A stretch of DNA of 64,000 bases from Porites lobata (taxonomy: Eukaryota > Cnidaria > Anthozoa > Scleractinia > Poritidae). Where the stretch lies: contig CALNXK010000023.1 in assembly GCA_942486035.1 (NCBI GenBank), positions 3,159,501 to 3,223,500 on the forward strand, given 5' to 3'. Below the pieces are notes generated by a model. That model saw only the letters and a list, made by a program, of their open reading frames with translations. It did no database searches and was not told the origin of the DNA. Positions 1 to 11,000 of the stretch are shown here, one piece after another. Every line of letters begins with the position of its first letter. Positions within the stretch are counted from its first letter, which is position 1. The translations under genes and the position numbers were made by a program.

Positions 1-1489
1 TTATCCGACAACAGCTTACGGAGGAAAAGCAATGAAAGACTATTCAACCTTTTTTTCACAGATTACTAGATTGCAGAGAATTATGAGCCCGATCGAGAAC
101 TGCACGACCCGCTCAGAACAATAACTTCCGCAGAACTGCGAACACTGCTAAGAGTACTTGGTTTCTTGATCGCAATCATGCAATATAAATAGAGATCGAG
201 GTCATTTGAAGGGAAAATTCCCATATTTTGTCATGTGAACTTCAGGTTATAAGACGGACCAAACTCACTAATTGTGTAGATTTCTGGTTAGCTTGAGAAT
301 TCCTCTAATTCTTAAACACAGCTTTCCTCCTCAAATCATTACAAGGCGCATATTGCGTATTTTATTTAAAGAAATTGCTTATGGCTCAGTCTGAAGGCTT
401 GTGTTCTCGAAACAGCAGATGGATCGGAGAACCTGGGGATTCCCCTGATCATTATCCGTGGTGCGCGTGTGTTTTGTTTTTCCTTTAGTTACGATCATAA
501 CAAGTACATTTTTACTTGTTAAAACGAAACGAAATGTTTTGTGGAATGGAAGAAATTCTAAAATATTTTCATATACAGAGCAGAGTATACCTGCGTCTTA
601 TTTACATATGGTAATACCGCGGGGTCACGTCGCGCCACGGAGTATTTTAAAAACCACTCCGTCATGATAACTAAACAAGGAAATTGAAAAGGGATTTTTC
701 CCTTGTGAATTTCCAGGTATTACTGTCAAACTGCAGTCTTCTTCTGTCAGTTCTCTTCGAATCGAAGATTTGAGAGTTTGATAATGTCGGAAATCTGTCT
801 TTTTGGCCATCTCGGTATCGTTCAAAAAAAGTTTACCCATGTTTTGTGAATCCGTTTTAAGCTCCAGCGTCTTTTTTTTTTGCATAATTGAAAGGTACAA
901 ACGAAAAGCGAAAATGGCTTGGGAATTTCCCAACGCTGTTTAGGGGTTTTCCCGATTTGACAAGATCTCTTCCTTTGTGTGGGTCGATTCGCTTATAGGA
1001 GTAAAAGCTTTGACTACTCAATCGATATTTTTTGGGTAAATTCTTGCAGATGCAATGAGTCTACAAAGGGAATTCCTTTCAAGGTAAGGAAATTAGCGCC
1101 AATTAGACTCAGTACTTGTCAGGGGGCTGAAGGCCCGTTCTGATTATTCGCTAGTTTACCACTATTAAACTTATGGATTATTTCTTTATGCGAACAAACT
1201 TGTACTGATATATAGGCAACCTACGTGTCTTCAACAAGCAAAAACAACAACAACAACAACCTTTATTTGTTACGTCCAAATAGAGAATTGTACATTTTTT
1301 CGATAGCTAATGAAAAGAAGAGATGAAATTGTTACATAGAATTACGCATTATGATAACCAAGATGTCTAGTATAGAAGCTAAATTAATATACCTTTTCGT
1401 GCTAGCGCCTACACAGTGGTGACAGGTAACAGTAGCAACGAAAAAAAAAAATACAAAATAAGTAAGTAAATAACATACACGCTATCGGC
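1..1489. other. Intergenic, no gene recognised
   Basis: I see no supported gene here. The open frames at 458-667 (+) and 625-933 (-) overlap each other, have no recognisable domain and lie in sequence that looks like an interspersed repeat. A short CAA run lies near 1240-1260 and an A-run near 1440-1452. Confidence 0.6.
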
Positions 1490-1916
1490 GGGGGAAAACT
1501 CCGTTATATAAGCCATATTGGTATGTGCCGCCCCAAAGGGTATGGTTTTTGCGCCGTTTTGGTCTGATTACTGGTATATATTTTGCCCATTTTGGTCTGA
1601 AATCGGGTATGGTTTTCGAGGGAACTACGGTTAAGTGCATGGATGTGTTCGTCGTTTCAATTCCAAATGAATAAGAAAGAAAGTGTAATATGCCAATTCG
1701 AAATAGATTGAAATCTTTCTTTTTTTGTTCCGAATCTCAGCAATGATGACATAATTTCTGTCTATGTAAACATGTATGGTGCGTTTTGTGACCACCTCCA
1801 CGTCTGAAAACAGGCATGAATTTTAGAAGCCAGGTCTGAAAACGGGTGGTCAAACAGGGTCAGGATTCTGAGAACTGGGCGGCACATCCCCACTAAGAAT
1901 TCCGAGGAGTACCCCC
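1490..1916. mobile_element. MITE with ~40-bp terminal inverted repeats
   Basis: The left end starts with five G residues and reaches a GTGCCGCCC block near 1530. The right end is the inverted counterpart, GGGCGGCACAT near 1878 through five C residues at 1912-1916. The arms match imperfectly over about 40 bp. The interior holds repeated phrases such as GGTATGGTTTT and no coding frame. The symmetric ends and lack of coding potential indicate a non-autonomous DNA transposon. I could not define a target-site duplication. Confidence 0.6.
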
Positions 1917-2442
1917 GGGCACACTATACATTATATGGAGAAAAAAACGAACATGGTCAATTTTTAAATTGTCTAACCAGTAGATGATGTTTTACTAAGC
2001 GTGGGAAGGAGAAATTTGGGAGGTCTTTCAAATGAAGCTAATTGTAGCAGAATTTAGCGGGAGGTTTTGGAGTTCGCAAGAGAGAAGAGAGTGACACGAA
2101 CGGAAGCGGAGCGTGAGTCACTCACTCACGCAAGGCTGTCCTCGCGAGCCTTAGAATTCAGCATAAAGAAGTATCATTAACAGGCCAGTTGCTAGATTGA
2201 CAAGCAAATTATAGGTATAATATACCACACCAAACTACAGACTCGTACGGAATCACATTATCACAAAATCAAGGAGTGAGGTAAAGTAACAAATTGAATA
2301 CAAAAGAACAATTCAAGACTCTTACATTTCTCCTGATGAAGTGTGGTAACGTTTATTTCAGGTTTTATGTAAGTTACTACCCTTTCTGTAAAGCTTGAAG
2401 CTGCATATCAATATTCCCGAGAAATCAAAAGTAGCCTGCTAA
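1917..2442. other. Intergenic, no gene seen
   Basis: Nothing coding is recognised. A GC-richer stretch at about 2070-2155 contains the short palindrome-like run GTGAGTCACTCACTCAC and resembles other short interspersed repeats in the window. Confidence 0.5.
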
Positions 2443-3408
2443 GGGAGCGGTCATTATTTTAAAAAATCATACACCCCTCGGCCCCAGCCGCTCCAGGCTT
2501 TTTTAAGAGCGGCTGTGGCCGAGAGGTGTATGATTTTTTAAACCCCCAAAGCAAAAGTCTCTATAAGCCTTTAGCAGACGGTAACTTTCTGCGACCCCTC
2601 CTTGAAGTCGTTGAAACATTTCATAACCCCTCTTTTACATAGAAACACTTTTAATTAGCCATTAGAGTTTAACTGTCATGAACAATGAAGCCATTCAAAC
2701 AGGCCCTCTCTTCGAGAAATAGCTAGGAACGGCGACAATTAGTTTTTGGAGGAGAAATCAGCAATTTGAAAGTATCATACGAGTTTTCGAAGTAAACAAA
2801 TATCTGGACAAATTCAATCTCCTTACCGGAAAGAAAGCATTAGGACAATAAAGTAACATATATAATAGTCATGTTCTTGGAATCGATTCTTCAGTAACAA
2901 ATTCAAACGCTGTCCTCTTGTCCCTGTTGTAAACAAGAGATCAGACAAGGATGACGATGACGATGACGATGATAATGGCGATGAAGATGATGATGACGAT
3001 TGTGATGATAATGATCATGATGATGATTATGATGATGATGATGATGATTGGAGGTCGAACTAAGAGGGGGACCTGGTCCTGAATGATTTGGATGAATACC
3101 AAGGTCAAGGGAAAGTGAGATAGAATATAAAGAATATCAACCAGATTTAATAAGGTTATTCTTAGGTCTGTAGGACTAGCCGGTGGTCACCACGCATCCA
3201 CGATTCCTCGTGCGAGACTACAACCCTCTTACAATAAAGCCATCCCAGTGCTTGGAATAAATAAAGTGTTTATTGATACCTAGAAAGCACTCCTTTTTTT
3301 CTCTGTGGATATCCAAAACCCCTCCAGCTCTTCAGCACTTCTCAAAGATCCATAACCCCTCCCTGTTGTCATACACCCCTTTCCTTAGTGTTAATAATGA
3401 CCGCCCCC
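2443..3408. mobile_element. MITE with internal hairpin and microsatellite
   Basis: The ends are inverted copies of each other: GGGAGCGGTCATTATT at 2443 and the complement of GGGGGCGGTCATTATT ending at 3408. Just inside the left end, 2461-2493 and 2507-2539 form a near-perfect hairpin (31 of 33 positions by eye). The phrase CATACACCCC in the hairpin recurs near the right end at about 3370, which ties the two ends to one element. The interior holds a GAT/GAC microsatellite. There is no coding capacity. Confidence 0.55.
2949..3049. repeat. (GATGAC/GATGAT)n microsatellite
   Basis: About 100 bp of GATGAC and GATGAT units interrupted by short variants, lying inside the MITE at 2443-3408. Confidence 0.85.
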
Positions 3409-3767
3409 AATTAAAGCTCGGCACTGACTGTTTTTATTAGTGACGAGAAAGTTCAGTATTCTTATCCGGCGGGTGATGTACTGTTTACTAAAACGAGCAG
3501 GAGTGTATTATCAGATTTAAAAACTCGAGACGAAGCAAAGAGTTTTTACAGTAATAATACACGAGTGCGAGTTTTTTGAACGTCTTCAATATCTCTGATA
3601 TAGATCAACTCAATCTTGCACCAATATTTAAATTTGGGGTTATTTCAATGTAAAAAAATTGGATGTAAAGTGTTGCCGTGTCTTAATTTATCAGATATAA
3701 AGACACTCATTAAACATTAATTTCTTTTGTTTTTACTTTATGAATTATTAATAAGTTTTTGAATGCA
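3409..3767. other. AT-rich spacer, no gene seen
   Basis: No coding frame or structured repeat is recognised between two MITEs. Confidence 0.5.
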
Positions 3768-4673
3768 GACGATGAGACTACGGTGACGGCAACGACTACG
3801 TCATAAAAAAGCAATAGGTTGAAAACGCAAAACAGCAACTCAGCACGTGCAGCACACGTTTATGTACATTTCTTTGAATCACTGCCCGATTACAACGTGA
3901 AAATGCCTAATTTCACGTATTATGGTGAACGTACACAATCGACGACGAAATTTTCTCCGTTTCTGATGATGAATATAGTTCTAAGAATTAAACTGCAGGA
4001 GAGTTCGCTTACAGTTGACTTAGTGAGTACGTTCAGGAGCCCATAACCCGGAGCGTCTAACTTCCATACTGCGCCTATGCAACGGCGTTTTCACAAGTAG
4101 GTCTATTTTTAGATAAGCCTTTCCCTCGAATTCCTTTTGAAAAGCCAATCACTAGCAATTAGTCATCAATGATAAACCTTTAATACGTAACTAGGACAAC
4201 TCCTTCACATTGAAACACACACGTAAGGAATCTTCAGAGGAGTCTTCTGACAGTACTTCAAGCGACAATTTCAGTATTTACGCGGAAACTAGCAGTTTAG
4301 AGCAAGATTTGCCAAACCTAGCCAGGACTTGTACTTCATTTCATCGGCAACAACACATAATTTACGAAAAGGGAATTAAATCGAAATCATCTTCGAAATA
4401 GCCGACCGTGACAAGGTTCAAGCGAGCTACTAACAGTCTAAACGACGATCAAATGGAGGAATTGGCCTCGTGGAACAGTTATTTTTCGCGGGAAAAGCTT
4501 ATCTAAAAATAAAGTCACTTGTAAAAACGCCGTTGCACGAATTTATGGCAGTTGAACGCTCCGGGTTATGGGCCCCTGGTACGTTGGAATAATTGCGATG
4601 AAGTGAAAGAACGCAAATTCCTTTTTAATCGACGTTTCGCTGCCGTCGGTGTCCTCGCATCTTAAGGTGCCTA
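3768..4673. mobile_element. MITE, family with GACGGCGACG ends (interrupted copy)
   Basis: This copy belongs to a family seen four times in the window. The others are at 30610-30978, 49953-50317 and, in part, 62051-62330. The left arm carries GTGACGGCAACGACTACGTC near 3784 and the right arm the inverted GACG...GCTGCCGTCGGTGTCCTCG near 4635. Family landmarks include AGCAATAGGTT and the phrase ACGACGTGAAAATGCCTAAT or close variants. The body is split by a second element at 4034-4578. The open frame at 3819-4046 belongs to this repeat and is not a gene. Confidence 0.65.
4034..4578. mobile_element. MITE nested in another MITE, 7-bp target duplication
   Basis: The ends are CAGGAGCCCATAACCCGGAG at 4034 and the inverted CTCCGGGTTATGGGCCCCTG ending at 4578. 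The 7-mer GTACGTT directly precedes the left end (4027-4033) and directly follows the right end (4579-4585), giving a clean target-site duplication. Inverted similarity extends about 60 bp inward, including ACGGCGTTTT against AAAACGCCGT. The open frame at 4210-4401 lies inside and is not supported as a gene. Confidence 0.8.
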
Positions 4674-4727
4674 TTATCGTGATACATTGTCCGTCCTTCT
4701 GTCTGACCATTCGTTTCATTCATATCC

Positions 4728-4735
4728 TATAAAAT
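4728..4735 (+). promoter_or_regulatory. TATA-like box upstream of the E2 gene
   Basis: TATAAAAT lies 20 bp before the proposed E2 start codon, in the roughly 80-bp gap between the end of a MITE and the gene. If used, it would put transcription start almost at the ATG. Either the leader is extremely short or this is not the working promoter. Confidence 0.25.
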
Positions 4736-4754
4736 AGCACTAACGCACCAACTA

Positions 4755-6898
4755 ATGTCCACTGCAAGGTAAGGTTCTATTTTCTTTTCTTTTTGCCATA
4801 GAGTGCAGAAAGAGCTAAAACAGCTTAAGTCCCTTAAACCTCATGGCATTGAAGTGAGCATTCCTTCTGACAGCCTTCAGGTTTGGGAAGCTATCGTACC
4901 GGGGCCTGACGACTCTCCATACAAAGGTACTTGTATCTTGATAATACACAATGTCAGGGGATTGATCCACGCTCTTTTTCTTTCCCATACTTTCCTCTGT
5001 ATTACTCAAGGCAAAGTATTTAACCATCTAACACAACAATATGACTCTTTGAAGGGTTGTCTCGTAGTGCATGAGTTAGTGATCGTTACTCAACCAATTA
5101 GTCTGAATGATCAGGTTCACCAGGAGCGTGCTCTAATTCAAATGATTATATAATAATAATAACTCTAAGGATTCATCATGATTTGATATTTCTGGCAGAG
5201 ATACTGTCAGCCTTTGATTGGTAAGTAGCGCATAAATATAAACTTACTTTCTGTAAATTTACTGCAATTGTATGTTATTTCCAGGTGGGCGGTTCAAAGT
5301 TCAAGTGTATTTACCGTATCCTTTAGCAAACTGTCAGTTATATTAAACTTTTAACAGAGTGGCGAGTTACAGCAGGTAACTAAAATCAATAAGCCTTTTC
5401 TCTCTGGGACCCCGAAATAAAAAATAACCTTAGAAGTCTATGACGTAACCTTATGCGCCGTACATAATGAAGGTTAGTTTCTCTTCCAAATAGTCTTCTT
5501 AGCAGTATTTTCCAAAAGAGCGATGAACTACAGCTCAAGCCAGCAATAACGAATTCCCTTTTTACTACCACCATGGTCAAGTCTCCAGGAGCCGATTTTC
5601 GGCTTGACCATATTTGATAAGTAATATAATCGACAATATTTGCGCATTGTCCCAATGGTTCCCTAAGGAAAGAGATCAAGCGAGGGAAATCTTGTGCAAG
5701 AAAGTCACTGGCTTGTTCCCGCGGGTGCCCCTTTCGCGCGGGTGTCACTGGGATGCATGCAAGTGCATCCTACTCACAACACCACGCGCGCCTCTGGAGA
5801 ACAGAAAAGTCTACCTGCTGACGAGAGGTACAATAACCTTAAGTTAGTATCGATTTTAAAAGATGGCGCAAAATTTCTTAGCCAGTCAAATTACAATGCG
5901 CAAGTCCAAAACTGTCCAATTTAATTAGGACACCTAACTGCAAAATTCAAAAACTAAAATCGTGAGTCATTTTGGACGACTTACACACCGTAGATCTATC
6001 CGATCTATATACATCCATCGTTCTTATCCTTGACCTTTTGTCTCTATTCAGTGAGAACTATCCTCTAGGATATCCAACGGTAAGCTTGAAATAACTGGAA
6101 AGTTGTTTACAGCAGGATACCGGGGAACTAACAGAATATTATGTTACGTTCAGATTTGAAACGACACCTCAATGAGGTATAATCAACATATCTGGCGCGA
6201 GAGGAAGGTACCAGGCGAACAATCTACGTCTCCTTTGCTCTCCCGCTCAGTCTCTGGGCGCGCCATCGCTTACCCTTTTACATCAGAAATATTGCGAATA
6301 AATTTGACAGATGGTTTAGTTCATTCTGAAATATTACAAGGGATTACATTTGTTAGTTGTAACCTCATCATTGTAGCAAGTTTCAAAAATAAGTATACTT
6401 TCCTCCTGCCTAAAGGGAAAAGCAAAGGGAAGAATCATGACTTGTCACCTATTTTCATGTTAGATGAGGGGGAGGGTATGCACGACTTCACGAAAGCTAG
6501 GAATAAACTCATTTTTTAGTTACGCTTACAAGACGGAATTCTTTCATCTTCCGAAGACTTTTTTTTAATCAAACTTTGATTTGCCTTAGTATCCCTGTCA
6601 TTATAAGTCTTCTAGAGATAGAATTTTGTGGTATTTGATTTCACTTCAGGTTCGTTTTCTGTCTCCAATATATCACTTGAACGTAAGTCCGTCAACTGGT
6701 CACGTGTGCCTGGGCTTCCTTTCAGAGGAGGACTGGTTACCAACTCGCTGTATTCGAGATGTGTTGAGTGCTGTGTTCTCTTTGCTTATCAAGCCCGAAC
6801 CGGAGAATTCCGCTGAACAGGCGCTACTACAGGCATATAATCACAACAGGGCGTCTTATGAGGAGAAGGCCCGAAGAAGCGCAAAGAGCTTTCGATGA
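4755..6898 (+). CDS. E2 ubiquitin-conjugating enzyme (UBC fold), five exons
   Basis: Exons: 4755-4768, 4802-4926, 5285-5315, 6052-6079 and 6650-6898. The phases join exactly into 149 codons (148 residues plus TGA), which is the length of a minimal UBC domain. E2 enzymes carry ubiquitin, or a relative, as a thioester on a cysteine and pass it on with an E3. The N-terminus begins MSTARVQKELK, as in E2 helix 1. GPDDSPYKGG (39-48) and LPENYP (56-61) are standard family signatures. The catalytic cysteine is Cys86 in GHVCLGFL. The usual HPN motif reads HLN (75-77), so the central proline is replaced while the asparagine is kept. The C-terminal helices are complete. Intron 1 is only 33 nt, and without its removal the frame hits a stop at once. 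Exons 3 and 4 are 31 and 28 nt. The E2 call is firm; the subfamily and exact first exon are less certain. Confidence 0.88.
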
Positions 6899-8012
6899 AC
6901 AAGTGAAAAGTTCAAGAACTCCTTGATCAGTACTTGGGAACTCTTTGAAACAGTTATTAGATCTTATTATTATTGTTTTGGGATGTACTTCCTATCGATG
7001 TTGAGTTTGATCCTGTGTTACTTGGGTTAATCATCTCCAGAATACCGAGTCTGTTAGTAATATCAGTTAATCCTAGTAATTACTAATTCATTCAATCGAT
7101 ATGGTTGATTTCTCACTTCCTATTGAAGCAGTGCTATGATTTTCCAAGAAAAATGTTTTTTTTTCAGTGTAGTTGCTGCAATGGAAGTCAGCTTAAGTCG
7201 CTTTTGTTTTTGTTTTTGGTTTTTCTTTGTTGGCTGGAGGGGGTTGGAAGTATACCGTAATCTTCAAACGGCGGTTCCAACGGCGCTATTCGTTAACTCA
7301 CGGTGCTGATCGATGGTTATCGATTGAGGATGAAACTTGCTATTCTCTTTCAGAGGTAGAAGGTGAGATTTAAAAAATTACAAATGTAAGATGGTACTAA
7401 AAGTTAAACTGATATAACGGCTGTCAAGCAGAAATCGGGTATTAGAGTAAACACAACTGTGATTATTATGCAACTGCTTATTTTTCTTACTAGTCTTTAT
7501 TGGGGAATAACAATTACAAATCAACATGTCTTGCATCATGATCCTTCAAAGAACTTCTCCTTTCTCTCTGTGTTAAAAGTGTTGGACCGGGGGCGGTTAG
7601 TTAGCTGAGAGCGGTAACCTAGAGAATTTCTACAATATTGTGGTAGGCATATCCTTCTCTGAATCGATGGTAAGCAATCCCCCATTCAACTCCACTTTAG
7701 TGAAGAAAATTGTATTTAAATTCAAGTGAAGAATAAGTTCTTCAGATCATAAGATGAAATTGAAATTGCATCGATTGACAACTGCCATTTGGTATTATCG
7801 CCTTATAAACGTAAATAGTAGGTGGTCGAAATAGTCGAAAAGTCGTGAGCAGCAATTAAGTGACTATTGTGCGACAAACGGTAGACAGAGTTAACACACA
7901 CTAGAGCCGCTTTCCTTTTTTCTTGTACTCATTGTCGATTCATCAAGTGAGCATCAGTTTTAAGCTAATCAACTTTTAAAACGTTCTACTGCTGAGGTAC
8001 TTAATTATCAAA
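6899..8012. other. Convergent intergenic region (3' ends of E2 and oxidase genes)
   Basis: No coding frame is supported. The region should hold both 3' UTRs. A reverse-strand AATAAA (forward TTTATT at 7496-7501) lies about 510 bp past the oxidase stop codon and could be its polyadenylation signal. Confidence 0.4.
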
Positions 8013-11000
8013 CTAAGAACAACCAATGACAAACATGAACCAAAACAGAAGACTGACAACAGGCAACATTTGTATATGGGATGCTTTGCTCTTCACATGG
8101 CAGTCCTGTGTTTTAACTATCACTGGTAGTCCTGTGGAAGGTTGGTATGGCTCACACTTCCCTCCCTTGATACAAGCCGCTATTTCCTTGGCTTTATCAC
8201 GTCCACTTAAGTACGCTCCCTGCATGAAGCTGTACCATTCTCCATGTGTTCCCTCACCAGCGAAAAATAAAGTTTTTACTCGACCTGCCATGTTGGCGAA
8301 GACGGATGCGTCAGTGCCGATTACTGGGTCTGTCCAGGATCCCAAAGTGAACTGGTTTTGTGACCATTTGCTCACCAAAATTTCTTCAAAGAGGAGAAAG
8401 AAGAGTCATTATTTTTCTATTTCATTATTTTAATTGTTATAAAATCTGCGCCTAAAAGAATAATGGCCTACCAGGTCACATAAGCAGGTTGTGTTAGTCA
8501 GTCAGTTAGGATGCAGCTCAGATGCCATTCAGTCAGTAAGTCAGTACGGCATTCAGTCAGTTAGACAGTCTTTCAGCCGGTCAGTAAGTCAGTCAGCCTG
8601 CCAGCCAATCAGTCAGTTCATTCAGTTAGTCGATCAGTCAGTCAGTCAGTCAATGAGTCAGTTGTCAGGGGCACCTAACGGATCTGTTCCTCACAATATC
8701 TGTTCTACAGAGAAAATTTTTGCTGGCTGGGAACTGAGGTTTCGGCTGTTCTTCTGGGAAGTACAGTCTTAAATCTGCGGTCAATAATTTATCAAATGTA
8801 TCAAAAATTCTTGCTGGAGATATTTTATCCCTCTAATTTGTTAGAAATTTTTCTTGGGTGTATATCCAGCTGGGTATCAGGAGTAATCGGCTCCTCTCAG
8901 GTGGCTCGTCTATGTGCGCGAATTGTGCGCGCTGATTATTTTTTTACCGCTGATCAAAAAATCTGCACCGGGGCACCGTTGTTAGAAATTCGAAATTAGG
9001 CTACGTTCCGCCACTGGATAACTGGCAACGGTTCACTGGCGGTTAGGACGATTCATGAGATTCATGTTTATGCAAAAGGTAAGGACCTATTAAACAGCCT
9101 GATGTATTATATTCAAGTTGGACTGAATAGGGTTCACCAAAGGTACATCTAGGGAAGGCTTAGTGACGTTCCTTTTTCATTACCATTGTAGTTGTTGTTA
9201 TTCTTGGTTGACATGCGAGAGATAAGGCTGTGTGTTATTTATTTTGACCGTATATACTCGAATCAGCGCCGCAATTTCCAAGCAACCCTGCGGCGCTTAT
9301 TTGAATAAAGTTTTTTTTTTTCTGCTGGCTCGTAAACATGGAGAAGGCCACTCTGCTGGCTGGGAGAATAGCCATCTAACCTGCTGGGAGTGAGGAACAG
9401 ATAAATTCTTTCCAGCAACACAGAAAAGCGCTTGAAAATGCCTTAAAAGCATCTAAATTTTCGTTTTCTGTAGTTAACGGCTCATTTTCAGAAAAATGTT
9501 CGTTGGGTGCCCCTGAGTTGTCAGTCAGTCAGTCAATCAGTCAGCCAACTGCAGTCAGCATATGGCATACCAGCCGGTCATTTAGACAGATAGCCTGCTG
9601 GTAATTCAGTAATTCAGTTATTCAGTCAGTCTTTCTTTTAAAGAATGAATAAATGAATGAATGAATGAATGAATGAATGAATGAATGAATGGATGAATAA
9701 GTTAGTGAATAATTCCATATGTCGAACAACCAGACAATTGATCCGTCAATCAGTCAACTGATCGATCGATCGACCGATCGATTAATCAGTCAGTTGGTGG
9801 AACGATCAATTCAGTCACTCCGTCGGAGAACGATCAAGAATCAATCAATTGGTAGTTTCTATTTTAGTCAGTCTAACAAAATCATTTCTTTATACTAAAC
9901 GCCGTTAACACCGATCTGCATGGAAACTTAATGACGACCGTTTCGTATCTTATTCATTTTCACAAGATCTAGAGATGGCATTTCTGTCGGTCAATTACTA
10001 GTGCATTAGAGAGGTTGATAGTCAACTACCTGTTGCGTTTGTCACGTTTGAACCATACATGCTTCTCAACACTTCCATCACTTCTTCCTTGGTTTTAGAA
10101 TCATCCTGAGCTTCTACTCTTACTGCTTCATCACCCGTCACTGTTGTAAACAGAGCGGTTGATCCAGGGAAAAACCCGGTTCGATCAAGATCAAAAAAGG
10201 CCGGAAAATGCGCTGGATTCGGAACCGAAACATGCAAGATCCACTCATTATCATCCCAGAAGTCGCTCGGAAACTTGAGGAAAATCTTTGTCATGTAAAC
10301 AGGCCTAAGGCGATAAATGGCTTCTCTTTTCCAATCTGGGAGGGGAGGGTCGAACGTTACTGATCCACTGTGCAGCACTCCAGAACTAAAGGTACACAAA
10401 CCGTAGTCTGCAGAGAAGGTGTCGCCATCGGCTGTGGTGACTTCCACACCATTGTTGTAATACTTGACTTGAACCACTGTTTTGTTCAGTAATATTTTCT
10501 CTTTAAAACGTGAGTAAAAATCACTAAAAAGAGTCCAGATTCCTCTTTGATCGGTAATGAAGAAGTCCTCTCCAGGTGGACCCAGGTTATTCAATGACGT
10601 CACACGTTCATTCTCGCCATACTCGAAATCGATGTCAAGCCATGAAAGAACTTTTTTCAAGGGGGTGTCAGACGTCCAGCCAAGCATTTGAAGCGCAGTT
10701 GAGACTGGCATATCTCTTGGTGGAACATCTTCTTCACCTCTCTGCTCTCCCATCTCAAAGAGCTCTTCACGTTTCTTGCGCCATTCGTTAAACACTTCCA
10801 TGTCAGCCCTTTCGCCGGCTCCTTGATTGTGAATATTTCTAAGGATAAAGAAAGAAAACAACGTAAAATATTAAATTCGATCTACGTCGAATAAGAACTC
10901 GGCAATCTTTGAAAGTTCAAATTTTCAAGAAATTGAATTTGGTCTAGCCAAGTTACTTCCCCACAATTTTTACAGTAACGAAGTAAAGACTGCTTGTTAA

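Noticed and set aside
625..933. 102-residue minus-strand frame
   Set aside because: No recognisable domain and no exon-like context; it overlaps an opposite-strand frame in repeat-like sequence.
8491..8772. 93-residue Ser/Gln-rich frame
   Set aside because: It is a translation of the CAGT microsatellite running into a MITE, inside an intron of the oxidase gene on the other strand.
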